Positions 42,401 through 51,981 of a stretch of DNA of 64,000 nt are shown in pieces; positions within the stretch are counted from its first letter, which is position 1; every line of letters begins with the position of its first letter. The stretch lies in the NCBI GenBank assembly GCA_963678675.1, contig OY783200.1:6646501-6710500 (forward strand). The letters are read 5' to 3'. A model generated the notes under the pieces. The model was not told the DNA's origin, did no database searches, and saw nothing but the letters and a program-made list of their open reading frames with translations. A program made the position numbers and the translations under genes. The stretch is from Xiphydria camelus. Taxonomy: Eukaryota > Arthropoda > Insecta > Hymenoptera > Xiphydriidae.

Positions 42401-45400
42401 CTGATTATATATGAAGAATTATATACTTATATAATAAAATAATGAGGGAACTAATTTATTATTTAACAAAAATAGTAATTTAAATTATTAATTATATCAT
42501 TTTTAATTCATTTGTTTTTATTTATTCTTATTTTTAAAAGTATTGAAATTATTTTATTAGAACATGATTTTGAATATGTTAAATATTAATAAATTGAATT
42601 GTTTATTATCATCATCTTTTTCATCATCATCATCATCGCCGTGGTCGTCGTCGTCATCATCATTATTATACCTATATGATGAAATATAATTATGTATATT
42701 TAGATCTGAACAGTCAAAAATGTTGAATTTGTTTATATCTAAACTTGTCTGATCATATATGATCATATATGATTTTATACTGTTCTTCGTATACCTAATA
42801 TTAAATGGAGACAAATTTCGAATCTGATTGTATCCAATTATATATGGTCATATAGCATGCTTATACATATATAGGTATACAGTTCTCCCGGGCTGTCCGC
42901 ATGTGGAAAGATCGACGAATTTGCTGAGGACTCGAGTGCAGATCGCTTCCAGGACCTGGAGATGATGTAGGAGAAGGAGGAGGAGGAGGAGGAGGAGGAG
43001 GAGGAGGAGAGACACTCGTTTGATCGGAGGTTTCTAATAACGCTCGCCGATCACGTCTTCGCCGACGATTCCAAGAAGATTTCTTACGAGGTGGGTGAAA
43101 AAAACTAGACTTCTAATGGGATTTTTTAATAATGTTCGCTGCTATACCGGATTGTGATCCACAATCAGTCGGACTTGCTTTCGAGTACCGATGAATTAAC
43201 GTTCGTCCAGAAGATTCAATCTCGAGTGTGAAAGTAATCGCGTGGAATTGGGCCAGAAGACCGTAGAGTTACTCGGAACCCCTGCTTCAATAATCGCGCT
43301 CGATGGGTGTTCTCAATTTTATCTCGACGAAAGTAAGGCAAGGACGATCGACGTGTCATTACGAGTACCTACGTCCCGGCACACGTTCCTGCGAACGTGA
43401 CGAGGATCGATTCATTTTAAATTAGCGATCGCTTGATACGCTAAGTACGAGAGCCTTGATTAAGTTGCAATCGAACGGAGGACAAAATGTTTATATGGAA
43501 AAATATTAAGTTCAATGTAAATATATGACTACCGAACCGGTTTTCCAGCTTCACGAGGAACAACAATGCATTACCTGTCTAATCCAGACAAATCGTATTG
43601 ACATTTCTCTCATCATCCCGCGATCGCTGCTACCGTCCGTTTACATGTCGAGACCTCCGACTTTGCGGCTAAGGTCGGGAGGCACTCGACTTCTAGACGG
43701 AGATGGTAGATACCTATCCGTCCCCGGTGAAAATGTGGTGTAAAAATTTCACAGATTTTGTCAAAACCGAGTATCAAATTGTAACAAATTTTGACAGAAA
43801 TTATCATCTGCGTTGACAAATTTTACCAGAATCTGTTGAATCCCTAGCGAAAAAAAACTATTGAGTGGCCAATAGCTTCCAATAGCAAATATTGACAGAT
43901 CAGTAGTTTTCAACAGTAACTATTGACAGGTCAATAATATTCAATAGTTACTAATTGAAGTTCAAAAGTCCCCTTCAATAATTCCTAACAGTAAACCAAT
44001 AATTAATACCAAATACTCCATTGTACTATTGAGTATTCAATAGTTATTATTGAAATTAAAAAAGTCTCCTCAATAGTTTTAAATAGTAATTCAATAGTTA
44101 CTATTGAATACTTAATTCTACTATTGGGTATTCAATAGTTACTACTCAAGTTTAAGAGTTCCCTTCAATAACTCTAAATAGTTACCCAATATCGTAACTA
44201 TTAAATATTTTATTTCACTACTGGATATTCTTTATTTAAATTGTTATTCAGGTTCAGTAGTAAATTTTAATTGGTCTCAATAGTTACTACTGAAAGACTA
44301 ATTGTTCACGGTATCAGCAGAAATTACTATTTGAAGACTCTCAATGCTTTTCAATAGTTAATTTTTATTAAGGGAATTTAATAGTATCTTTTTACAGTTT
44401 TTGATTCATCCGTCGACGGATAGATCGAAATAGATCTATTTATAAGAATATATTTGCTATATGCTAGCACCCAAGATTTTGATATGTCTCATAATACGGC
44501 CATAGCGGACTCCCCATTATCAACTTTAGGTTACACACTAATCTTGGATCTTAGAAAATTCATGTGATACAAGGTACCCCCTATATATTGAAATTTAAAT
44601 GCTTAGATGCCATTATATAACATTTAAAAAGTATCAATAATTTTAAGTACATCGTAATAAAATATCTATTATAAATTTTAAAGTAGGTAGATACTTAATG
44701 AGATACATATAAAAATAATTACATTTTCCTAATAGTATATATGTATTTCCAATAGTTTTCCTAATAGTAGTTCCAATAGTTTTTGTAATGGTATTTCCAA
44801 TAGTGGTCAAAATACTGTTGAAGAACTTCAATAGTTTTCTCAGTAATTTTTTTTTCGAATATAATTCGCTTGTTTCTCAATGGCGGTATAGAGCATGTGT
44901 CAGGTTCTGCTCGATTTCATTCACTAAGACAATGTAAAATCTTCTGAAAATATGTCGATATTTTACATCATTTATACATTATTTCATCAAATGATTTTCT
45001 TAAAATTGTTGACAAATTATAAATATTACAGGTGTTTGAAGAAATTTAACAGTATTTGATAATTGTAATCAATTTCTCATAAAATTTTATATTAAAATAT
45101 GTATTCGCGAAAATCGCCGGAAACTAATAGAATTTTTCAAGATTTGTCGTCACAATTTTTATAGAATTTGTCATGCTCCTTTGAATTTTTATAAATTGTA
45201 AAAAAATTCAAAATATCTTACTGCTCTTATAACAAAATCCGTCAACAACATTTCCCCGGGAGCCGTTTCATTAACACTTTTCGACTTTGTTCAGCTCGAA
45301 AGATTTACATCGCTCTGCAGTGTAGTATTATCCATTGGATAACATCATTTATGATTCACTGACCTTGTGACAAGACAGGCTGCAGCGGCAGATGTAACAA

Positions 45401-45450
45401 TCCAATTAGCACGATGAAAAGTGGCCGCATGTTAGCTCTTGACTTTTATC
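27500..45450 (-). CDS. CLIP-domain serine protease (venom protease-like), secreted
   Basis: Secreted trypsin-type zymogen of the kind used in insect activation cascades. Coding exons: 45430-45364, 30686-30387, 30252-29950, 29316-29215, 27893-27742 and 27655-27500; all junctions fit and give 359 residues. Residues 1-22 are a signal peptide ([16 protein letters not shown]). A CLIP domain follows with Cys26, 36, 42, 65, 75 and 76. Activation should fall after Lys113 (TYTK|VVGG). The triad is His161, Asp210 and Ser311 (GDSGGPL); Asp305 gives trypsin-like specificity. [19 protein letters not shown] and [16 protein letters not shown] are typical of hymenopteran venom protease-like and Persephone/Hayan-type enzymes. 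TTTTTTTCCCTCCGCAG just before 45450 indicates a 5'-UTR intron. Intron 1 is 14.7 kb of nested transposons. A venom or immune role is inference. Confidence 0.92.
28057..28999. mobile_element. CAGGGTGATTG palindromic element in protease intron
   Basis: Inverted ends of about 125 bp (CAGGGTGATTGAAATTCGCG at the left; the right-end complement has GAGAGTGATTAAAATTCGCG) are flanked by TA. Termini beginning CAGGGTG at TA sites suggest mariner-type MITEs. It is split by a pogo-like MITE at 28184-28482. It lies between the exons at 27893 and 29215. Confidence 0.75.
28184..28482. mobile_element. pogo/Tigger-like MITE nested in the CAGGGTG element
   Basis: CAGTAGAACTCCAATTATCC and its complement GGATAATTGGAGTTCTACTG bound 299 bp with TA on both sides. 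CAGT-initial ends with a following TTATCCG are characteristic of pogo/Tigger derivatives. An internal second copy of TTCGGATAATT reinforces the ends. Confidence 0.85.
29330..29830. repeat. TATAACTGTAA/TTACATGT-rich intron repeat
   Basis: The sequence repeatedly varies words such as TTACATGTTATATAACTG, ACATTACGTATGTTATATG and TTTCATGTTATGTATATG, giving local self-complementarity. Ends are not defined. It lies between protease exons at 29316 and 29950. Confidence 0.45.
31046..31483. mobile_element. Second CATAGATTCC-type element
   Basis: Ends CCCCTTATTGAAAGG and, in complement at the right, CTCTATTGAAAAGATCCC are flanked by AA on each side (31044-31045, 31484-31485). About 65% is palindromic in the same arrangement as 57113-57560. 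It sits inside the level-2 element. Confidence 0.7.
32867..32951. repeat. 85-bp GC-rich hairpin
   Basis: ATTCGCCAGGGCCGTCCCGG and its near-exact complement, ending at 32951, enclose about 35 bp that repeat GGCCCTGG. The GC-rich stem stands out in AT-rich surroundings. It could be a very small MITE; no target duplication is certain. Confidence 0.65.
33205..33920. pseudogene. Tc1/mariner-like fragments, head-to-head (older copy)
   Basis: A + strand stretch (33205-33420) with an [20 protein letters not shown] frame is fused to a - strand stretch (33431-33649) whose frame contains [20 protein letters not shown], the start of a helix-turn-helix transposase domain. It breaks down afterwards. Sequence relationships to 34150-35560 show these are decayed arms of the same fold-back element. 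Confidence 0.6.
34150..35560. mobile_element. Fold-back Tc1/mariner-like element with HTH fragments in both arms
   Basis: Arms of about 670 bp meet near 34870-34890. Each arm encodes the same piece facing outward: [12 protein letters not shown] first exon, then after an acceptor TTATTTTAG a frame with [34 protein letters not shown] and [13 protein letters not shown]. This is the DNA-binding HTH region of a Tc1/mariner-superfamily transposase (+ strand 35365-35530, - strand 34210-34385). No DDE/D catalytic part remains. Confidence 0.75.
35958..36158. mobile_element. 201-bp palindromic MITE, ~95-bp arms
   Basis: GCGCGTTGCCACGAGTCGAC and its complement bound the unit. Arms carry TAGTTCGACCGTAGTCGAC and AAATTTCTTTGTTATTAGTC, almost perfectly paired, with a loop of about 30 bp. 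A long self-complementary RNA would form if transcribed. No clear target duplication. Confidence 0.8.
36222..36913. mobile_element. CAGGGTGTTAC palindromic element (692 bp)
   Basis: CAGGGTGTTACTTAATGATA and its complement are flanked by TA. Arms of about 310 bp pair through ATTACTGAATC, GACATTTGGCACTGTTG and GGCGTCCCGGGGGACA-type segments, around a loop of about 70 bp. TA target and CAGGGTG ends suggest mariner-type mobilisation. Confidence 0.85.
38131..38425. other. Intron DNA, no feature seen
   Basis: Contains a run of T at 38157-38171 and otherwise unremarkable AT-rich sequence. Confidence 0.4.
38426..38786. mobile_element. piggyBac-like MITE (TTAA target)
   Basis: CCCTTTCACTCACGAA and the complement of TGAGCGAAAGGG define the ends, with TTAA on both sides (38422-38425, 38787-38790). 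The interior holds an AT-rich TATATAGTATA microsatellite. Similar TTAA elements lie at 49196-49379 and 52647-52821. Confidence 0.8.
39115..39306 (-). pseudogene. Basic/acidic C-terminal ORF fragment, unrecognised
   Basis: A 63-residue frame on the minus strand begins at GTG and has charged composition with [20 protein letters not shown] near its end. The RRSARI-type tail recalls C termini of transposon polyproteins, but no domain is diagnostic and no start or upstream exon is evident. Confidence 0.25.
39310..40115. other. Intron DNA with (CT)n microsatellite
   Basis: A CT run lies at 40012-40032. Open frames here on both strands overlap each other and have no domain; none is supported as a gene. 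Confidence 0.4.
40120..41620. mobile_element. Interrupted copy of the GGACTCCTATTTGGTCA element
   Basis: The left part at 40120-40205 (GGGCTCCCACTTGGTCAT) and the right part at 41365-41620 (CATACCTCACAATTTTGATG to TTAAAGCCCACTATTTTTTA) together correspond to the intact copy at 56408-56722. The break contains the CAATAGT element at 40370-41288 plus about 240 bp of other sequence. Confidence 0.6.
40370..41288. mobile_element. CAATAGT element, copy 1 (CCCNNNYGRAAA type)
   Basis: Ends CCCTTGCGAAAAAAAAC and, in complement at the right, CCCTAGCGAAAAAAAACTAT; CT flanks both sides. Almost the whole 919 bp is variations on ACTATTGA and TCAATAGT, in both orientations. It is an inverted relative of 43842-44857. 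No coding capacity. Confidence 0.8.
41636..41806. mobile_element. Small CAC-ended MITE
   Basis: CACGCTGAAAAAAATATTT at the left and the complement of AAATTTTTTTGAGTGCA at the right bound about 170 bp. The interior carries TTTCTAGTT/AACTAGAAA and AGCAAGAAATCTTGCT inverted words. Target duplication not resolved. Confidence 0.5.
41820..42300. other. GC-richer intron stretch, possibly regulatory
   Basis: CpG content is visibly higher here than in the flanking AT-rich DNA. A 172-codon frame crosses it, but its composition (Arg, Ser and Cys scattered, no domain) and overlap with an equally long antisense frame argue against coding. An enhancer or alternative promoter for the protease is possible; a poly-GC isochore fragment is equally possible. 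Confidence 0.3.
42316..42880. mobile_element. Palindromic element with (ATC)n core
   Basis: The left arm (GGATATAATCAGATCCGAAA, TTTGTCTCTATCTGATTATA) is matched in reverse complement at the right (TTTCGAATCTGATTGTATCC). Repeated TGATCATATATG words lie near each end. A CAT/CATCGT microsatellite at 42608-42664 occupies the middle. Confidence 0.7.
42972..43090 (+). other. (GAG)n microsatellite and exon-like open stretch
   Basis: A GAG run at 42975-43008 is followed by an open stretch encoding [19 protein letters not shown] before GTGGGTG at 43091. An in-frame TAG precedes the run. The stretch could be a decayed exon of an unidentified gene; no match is recognised. Confidence 0.25.
43722..45262. 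mobile_element. CCCCGGTGAAAAT element with AAATTTTGACA theme, interrupted
   Basis: The left end CCCCGGTGAAAATG and the degenerate right-end complement CTCCCGGGGAAATG bound the unit. Its interior (AGATTTTGTCAAAACC, AATTTTGACAGAAATT, GAATTTGTCATGC) parallels 58566-59004 in order. It is interrupted by the CAATAGT copy 43842-44857. Target duplication unclear. Confidence 0.6.
43842..44857. mobile_element. CAATAGT element, copy 2 (inverted relative of copy 1)
   Basis: CCCTAGCGAAAAAAAACTAT opens the element; the other end (ATTTTTTTTTCG) has lost its GGG. It follows the order of 41288-40370 read on the opposite strand. The 1016 bp are dominated by CAATAGT/ACTATTG words. Inserted into the CCCCGGTGAAAAT element. 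Confidence 0.75.
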
Positions 45451-46000
45451 CTGCGGAGGGAAAAAAAGACATATCAGTCACGTATCGGAGATTCTCGCTA
45501 GTACTTTGCACGGGTACTCCGGGAAGGTAAGGCTCGTCGATTGCCAGTCATTGCTAGGACCTTGACTTTCACTCAGACAAAATCTCCCGCCGCAAATTTG
45601 TGAACGGGTCACGCCTAAGGACCTTTGTTTACTGCGGAATTCGGCGATTACACCACACTCGTAATATCGCCCGAGTATTTATGCGAGAAACTGCTGTGCG
45701 GTTCCGCATGCGTTTACCTTTTCGTTATAATAAAATCCACCCTTTACACTGAAAGTAATGAATGTGGTTGTGACAACTGTTTTGGACTCAACTGCTCAAG
45801 TTTGGTAATTAGCACCAGTTTTTTTTTATAGTTGTCGTGACTATTTTTAGTTACCAGAACAAAAAAATTGTTGCGATAACTATATAAAACTGGTGCCGAA
45901 ATTAAAGAATTTTATGGAATTTTTCAAAAATACTCAAACTTTATAAATGTTGAAAGTGGGAGTTTTTTATGAATCAGTTCTCTCTTTCTACGGTTAATAA
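45451..46000. other. Upstream of protease exon; partial CACTGA-type element
   Basis: At 45749-45900 a partial copy of the element at 49859-50324 is seen (GTGACAACTGTTTTGGACTC, GGTAATTAGCACCAGTTTTT). The pyrimidine-rich acceptor of the protease's 5'-UTR intron lies at 45451-45467. No other gene is seen. Confidence 0.5.
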
Positions 46001-47203
46001 AAATATTGATTACCGATGGAAGCAATGTTAGTAGTATATCATGGTATACCACCAATCTCTCTGGAAGATCAGGAAAACTGGAAAAAGTCATGGGAATCTT
46101 TTTGAAGGTATGGAAAATCTGGAAAAGTCAGAGAATTTCAATAAAATTTCTTGAAAAAAGAACATTGTGCCATTTATTAAGTTGTCGATGTGGTATTAAT
46201 TTTCAATACATTATTCTTGAGGAATATTTAAACAATACTTTGTGACATCGCATAAATATGCATACGGCTCGTGATGTTTTTGCAACATTAGCAAGAATGT
46301 ATAATACAATAGTTCAAATGTTAAATTATACTTCGTATTTAACGCCTTCTTCTCTTCAATCCGTGCATACGGTGAGTATGTTCTATTGCATTGTTAGATT
46401 TTGTTTAGCTTTTGTTATGCTTACGCCTTCTTTGAGCTCATGCTTTTTTAATTGCATTAAGTATATTCCAGACCACATTAATGCTTCTTTCACTTTCCCG
46501 AAGCGTTTTTAGGGATCTTTACATTTATAGTGGTATAGAAAATTGCAATTTTTGTTGTGGAAAGCCTGAATGGGTCAGGAAATCTTGTAAATAAAAATGT
46601 ATGGCAACCCTACATATAAAGTGTGCTATTATTAAATGTATATTTGAAAATTTTTTCTTATGTTAAGAAAAATTATGAAACAATATAAATGTGATTTCAT
46701 CAAATTATAATAAATTTTCAAACTTATTTCTCAATTGGCACTCCCGTTGTATGGATATTTGTTAATCTGTTCATGTGACGGAATGACTAATACATTATGC
46801 TCGGAATGGTCAGAAAAAATTTATTATTATATTAGACTACAAATTCTGGAAAAAAGTCAGTGATTTTTTTTATACTACGTTAGGCACCATGATTTCAGGA
46901 AAATTGCCTAAATCGGGTATTGAAACAAGTAAGATCTTCTGACAGATAAAAGGACTATAAGGACCTTTCTTATTACCGGTAACGGTAGACTCTGTTGTTT
47001 CATTGTGCCAAACCAACTCGCGTGTAAGTGATCTAATCGAGTCACTCGCTATTGTCCTATCAAATGGAAACCCATGGACAATAGTTAGATACGAAACTGT
47101 TCCTTGAAATCAATTGTCCAATATCTAAATTCGCTTGCTTATTCAATAGGTAGGTATCGAATTCACTTTAAGAGGGACGTAAAGTAAAAGTTCGTCGATC
47201 GAT
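46001..47203. other. AT-rich DNA, no gene seen
   Basis: GGAAAAAGTC and CTGGAAAA words near 46075-46125 and 46840-46865 suggest decayed repeats. An 84-codon frame at 46258 has no domain and unremarkable codon use. Confidence 0.4.
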
Positions 47204-47778
47204 CTATTGGAAATGTTTAGCAGGGCTATTCCCATTATTATAATGGTCATTGTGGAAATTGTCGAAAGGATGAGCCGAGTATTCGAGGCCCTTTCGCTCG
47301 GCTTCGCTTTTATTTCAACCTCCCACCGCGAGGTCGTAAACCGGGATCCACACACGGTGAGTGTATCGTCGTCCTTCGCCCAACGGGATATCCGGTACGA
47401 ATTTGCGATTTTATGGAAGCGTCGAAGATCCGCGATTCGTTATTGCTGTCGGAATACCTTACGATTGAATCGATTTTTCTTAGCTCAGGTTTCACAGTGT
47501 GTCCCTTCCCGGTTAAAAATGTTCGATATGAAACGATTTATAATATAGCAAAAATAATTCGAAAATACCATAGAGCGTGAAATCAATCATTTCTTACAAT
47601 TTTCATATTAAATACCATAGAAACTTATATAGATCTTCTCTGTCGATCTTATTATTTTTTATGATATTTAATGTGAAAATTATAAGAAACGATAGAACTT
47701 CTCACTCTATGGTATTTTTTAATCTATTCCACAATTTGCTATCACTTTCTATTGGAAATGTTTAGCAGGGCTATTCCC
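47204..47778. repeat. 545-bp segment flanked by 30-bp direct repeats
   Basis: CTATTGGAAATGTTTAGCAG with the following GGCTATTCCC occurs identically at 47204-47233 and 47749-47778. Between them lies a GC-richer part and a 150-bp palindrome (47567-47717) starting ATACCATAGAGCGTGA. The direct repeats are too long for a normal target duplication and may mark a tandem duplication partly replaced. Confidence 0.6.
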
Positions 47779-48060
47779 CTTTGTTTCCCTATTTTGTAAG
47801 TTTCTCATAACTCATAACTCGATATTGTTTTCCTCTAAAACCACACGGAGGGAAGAGTACATTAATCACTGTTATACTAATATACATAATAGATTTAATA
47901 TTTTGACGAAAGTATGTATTGCATTCGTTGCTTTACTACATGACAATAGTTGACATACGTCTAGTGAACTTCACCAAACGTATGTCAATTGCTGTCATAC
48001 AGTAAATGAATGAATGCAGTAGGTACCTATTATTCAGCTTCTCAGTTGAGTTTGTCTTTT
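47779..48060. other. Intergenic, no gene seen
   Basis: GACATACGTCTAGTGAACTT and its complement-like ACCAAACGTATGTCAATTGC form a short inverted pair at 47951-47992. Nothing else is supported. Confidence 0.4.
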
Positions 48061-48475
48061 AACCGTTTCGAATTACATGAAAAGGGTTAAAATGGTCAAT
48101 TTTTGTTTGGCTAAAATGATACTATAACAACTATTTTATCTGTCTGCATCAATATTTCATTTCATATATAATAATATAGTTGAATTAATGTTTCTTACCG
48201 GAAACTAGATTTGACAAATGGTCCCTTTTTCTTAAATCAAATTGCGATACTCATATTTAAATTACATAACATGAGATATACATTTTTAAGTTACAAAAAC
48301 ATTCTTCATTCACTTGATAAATCACAGTGTTTCGTTATATGTCTTGAAAATTATTTTTTTTTTAAAACCCTGTACATTTTTGAATTCAGGAACGTCTCCT
48401 TTTTTTAATTAAAATTCTCCCATTTTTTTGTTAAAATTTCCCCTATTTACCTTATAATTAAATAAATAGGGACTG
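48061..48475. mobile_element. Single-arm relative of the 52200-53520 palindrome
   Basis: The sequence GTTTCTTACCGGAAACTAGA, then GATAAATCACAGTGTTTCGT and AAATTTCCCCTATTTACC to AAATAAATAGGGACTGTG, follows the order of the right arm at 52905-53200. Only one arm is present, so this copy shows the pre-palindromic or truncated form. Confidence 0.65.
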
Positions 48476-49191
48476 TGTGGAGTCTACTCTAGTCCGTATT
48501 TTCCTCCAACTTAATTCTCGAGGATTTCGTCAAGTTCAACGACCTTCGAGAGTAAAAGCGGGCGTCAAAATACACCCCTGTTTCAATAGCAAACCTTTCT
48601 TGATTCGTTCTACGAAAGTTCAACGAACTCTATCTAAACTCGCAAGAAAGCCAGGCGAAGTACGTCTCCTTTTTTTCCACTCGCAGTCCTCCAAAACGAA
48701 TTGCCACGCACGTGCGAAGACTCTTCACGCGTCTGTAGTCATTATCGCGATTTCCCAATTCTACATTTTCGAAATGGCAAACACAAGTAATGTGTACTTT
48801 TCGGTCTCTTTCCCAGAAGTTATCGTGTACTTTCACTTCGCGCGGTATATCCTTCGTCACGACCGTGCGACGACGAATATATTTATTGGAATTTCGTACA
48901 ATTTGCATCAATAATCCCTCAGGTAGCACAAATGTCAGAGTGACGTCTCAAAGTTGTTCTTTTAAAGACGTCCTCGAGAGGCCATTGCTGAAATTGAATA
49001 TTGAAAGACGTCATTTCGGAGGACCCACATCCATACAGTTCCGCAATGGTCACACGTGGGTCAATGCGGATTCAACCAATTTACGTAAGAAATGAAATGA
49101 TGATATATTCAAAAGTAGTCGTGAATATGCAAATAAGTAAAAAATGAGCAGCTTCACTAAAAGTCATAACATCTATATTTTTGAAATTTTC
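48476..49191. other. Intergenic, no gene supported
   Basis: A 145-codon frame (48477-48914) overlaps a 99-codon antisense frame and a further + frame; none has a domain or splice context. Composition is slightly GC-richer than the surroundings. Confidence 0.4.
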
Positions 49192-49195
49192 TTAA

Positions 49196-49379
49196 CCCTT
49201 TCGGTCATCGCATCCATTTGGATGGACATGCTATCTTAATGGGACATGTCATAAATCATAAACTGTGTATGACTATTCAAAAAAGTTTCTGAATTAAACA
49301 TTTTCAGAAATGTATTTTCAAGTAGTATACCACATTGCAGATTTGTTTTCCTTTTTAAAGAAATCTGTGACTGAAGGGG
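49196..49379. mobile_element. piggyBac-like MITE (TTAA target)
   Basis: CCCTTTCGGTCATCG and the right-end complement CCCCTTCAGTCACAG, with TTAA on both sides. Interior includes TCCATTTGGATGGA, a short palindrome. Confidence 0.7.
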
Positions 49380-49858
49380 TTAAAGGGCTATGTACACTCA
49401 GAATAAGGAAAAGCAGGGTGAAGTATGACTAGATATTATTTTGTTTTAAATGGAAACATTTTTTAGGACAAAATCATTTTTCCTAACTCATGCCCATTTC
49501 GAGGCCTTTTCCAGCCTATTTTTAGACCGTAAGATGGCGTTTTTCCCGCGTGACACCGACCGGGAGTCCGCAGGCTGTCAAAAGATCGTTTAGTCCGAAG
49601 TGGGTCCTTTTCCCAAACTGATAAACGCAACGTGAAATGAGCCGTGTATACTTCTGTTTATTTTGTTTTGAGAAATGGGCATTCGTGAGGAAAAATAGTA
49701 TATGTCATTCGGCTGAAATCCTCGGATTTCCGTCTTATGACATAAGATACTAATACATATCTTAAACTATATACATTTGTGTAACTGCTTTCTATGTTTC
49801 ATTTAAAAATATGTCTAATTGGGGATATTACAATCATGTACTCAAGGCGGTCTTGTTG

Positions 49859-50324
49859 CACACTGAGAAAGAAAAGTAGTTGTGACAACTATTTTGGACT
49901 CAACTGCTCCAGTTTTGTAATCAGCACCAGTTTTATATAAGTAGTTATCGCCACAATTGAGGGCCTTGGAATAAAAGGGATACAAGTGACTTTTCTTATA
50001 TATGGACTTGAGTGCAGATTTAGGTTATTTGGATTAAAAAAATTCAGGATCTATGCATGTGATCTCATGTGATAGGTGGAGCTCAAAGCAGGATACCTTT
50101 TTATACTAAATAAATTGACACATAAGGTACCTAAATTTACACTTAAGTCCATATATAAGAAAAGTAACTTGTATCCCTTTTATTCCAAGGCCCTCAATTA
50201 TTTTGTTTTCGCCACTAAAAATAGTTATGACAGTTGTAAGAACTGGTGCTAATTACCAAATTTGAGCAGTACCTAGAGTCTAAAATAGTTATCACAACCA
50301 CATTTATTTCTTTCGGTGTGAAAA
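49859..50324. mobile_element. CACACYGA-ended MITE containing another MITE
   Basis: CACACTGAGAAAGAAAAGTA at the left and, in complement at the right, CACACCGAAAGAAATAAATG. Inner inverted words TTGTGACAACTATTTTGGAC, GTAATCAGCACCAGTT and AACTGGTGCTAATTACC. A related partial copy is at 45749-45900. It is split by the unit at 49969-50195. Confidence 0.75.
49969..50195. mobile_element. 227-bp MITE with ~65-bp terminal inverted repeats
   Basis: GAGGGCCTTGGAATAAAAGG and its exact complement are flanked by AATT on both sides, a possible 4-bp target duplication. The arms continue through GGGATACAAGTGACTTTTC and TATATATGGACTTGAGT with few mismatches. Confidence 0.85.
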
Positions 50325-50399
50325 CAGTTTTCGCGGTGCCCCGAATATCTTCATCGGTATTCCTCCGAAACAAAAAAAAAACAAATTTTGTTCTCAACT

Positions 50400-51480
50400 A
50401 GATAAAAAAACTAGACTTTGACGTAGCCGATTTTAATAATATTCATTTCTTGCATAATGGCGATAATTTTAATATAGACGTTTGATTTTCACTACATAAA
50501 TCGTTCGTTTGTAATGTAGAAAAAATGAACTATGACGTACACAGACCTCACGGCATCCCTAAACTTTATTTTAGGGGAAATCGAGTGCATTTTTTTTCGA
50601 AATATGGAGACTATAGGGTGTATTGCCAATAATAAAATATATAATCATCTTTCAAAGTATAAAAACGTCTACCTATTATACAAAAGGAGGTCTAAAAATA
50701 AGATCAAATTAATTTTCGTTAAGTTTTTATCTTTTCTTTAGGCTTTTTGTGTGTATAATATATATACTTTTCCTATACTTTCTTTCTACAGAGTAGTTAG
50801 ATGCAGTTTAGTTTAAAAATGACATGTATATTTAACAGGAACATTAAATTACAACTACAGGTACACTCTAATGATAAAAGATTGTTGAGTAAATAGGGAC
50901 CCACACTATGAGGCCTGCGTATATTATAAAAATCCTATGACGAGGTCTAGATAATTCTATCAAGAATATCTGTGCAAAATTTCAGCAAAATCGGTCCATT
51001 GGTTACTGAGATATATGGGGTACCGTTTTCAAAAAGACCGCCTTACGTACATGACTGTCATATCCTCTATTTGACTTACGAGTATTTCAAAACGAAACTT
51101 ACAGAACTGTTAGATCAAAGTATATGGTTTAAAATGTGTATAATTTTCCTACAAAAAATGTCTCCACCAAAAACAAATAGTCATGATTCACCCCGCTTTT
51201 CCTTGTTCTAGATGTACATAGTTCCTTAATAAATTCAACGGACGATTCTCATGAGATATGGTACTTTGAAGATACAAATAGTTCTATGGTGCGCATTTCA
51301 AAAACAAGTCTTTCCAAAGTCCGAACAAGGTCTGTAGTTTCAGTTTTGAGAAGAAACCATTTATTTCGAGATCTGACGAGGGTCTAGTTATGGTTATAAA
51401 AAAAGAAGAAGTAGAGTCAGCTTCAAAATTGAAGCCTGGGTCAACCGGACCCGCGGTGACCGTGAAGGGTTAAATAGCCC
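50400..51480. other. AT-rich DNA, no gene supported
   Basis: Short frames at 50532-50741 and 50972-51211 have no domain. GTGACCGTGAAGGGTTAA near 51455-51474 resembles a TTAA-type MITE end, but I could not find its partner. Confidence 0.4.
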
Positions 51481-51499
51481 AAGACGTTGCAAAGAATTA

Positions 51500-51960
51500 A
51501 GAATTATAGACGATTTCTTGCTATCTGGGCCTCCATTATCTCCTTTATTCTTGCGCTTCACGACTCGCCGCGGCGATTACATTATACGTATGTGCACGCA
51601 TCGCAGTCTGCAGTCTCGATCATGGCGGAAGGTCCGACCAGACGAGGTCGAAACGAGGCCGTACCGACGCGATGCGACGATGGTCAGTTTGCTCACGCGA
51701 GCGTGTGCGTTCGCGCGACCGTTCTGGTCCGATACGTACGCGCCGGCACGAGCAAACAAGTGGGCGAATTAATAACGCGTTACGCGCTAACGCGGCGCGG
51801 CCGGCAAGTCCCCGTGACCTCGTCGACTTCCTAGTTCAAGGCTGATCGGTTACCGATGCACGCACTCGCGCGCGCGCTTTATCCTCGATCAGATGGAGAA
51901 ACGAAATCCGGGGAAGTCCATCGCTGACCGATTAGAAATCGTTGCCTCGAAGGGTTCTAG
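51500..51960. promoter_or_regulatory. CpG-rich island, candidate promoter region
   Basis: CG dinucleotides become frequent (ACGCGCTAACGCGGCGCGGC, CGCACTCGCGCGCGCGC), unlike the AT-rich flanks. Overlapping frames on both strands are by-products of the composition. It lies upstream of the protease's signal-peptide exon, so it might carry the first, non-coding exon; that is inference. Confidence 0.35.
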
Positions 51961-51981
51961 GAGGAGAGGAGAGTACTTCAG

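Noticed and set aside
48477..48914. 145-codon + strand frame
   Set aside because: No domain, overlapping frames on both strands, and no splice or promoter context.
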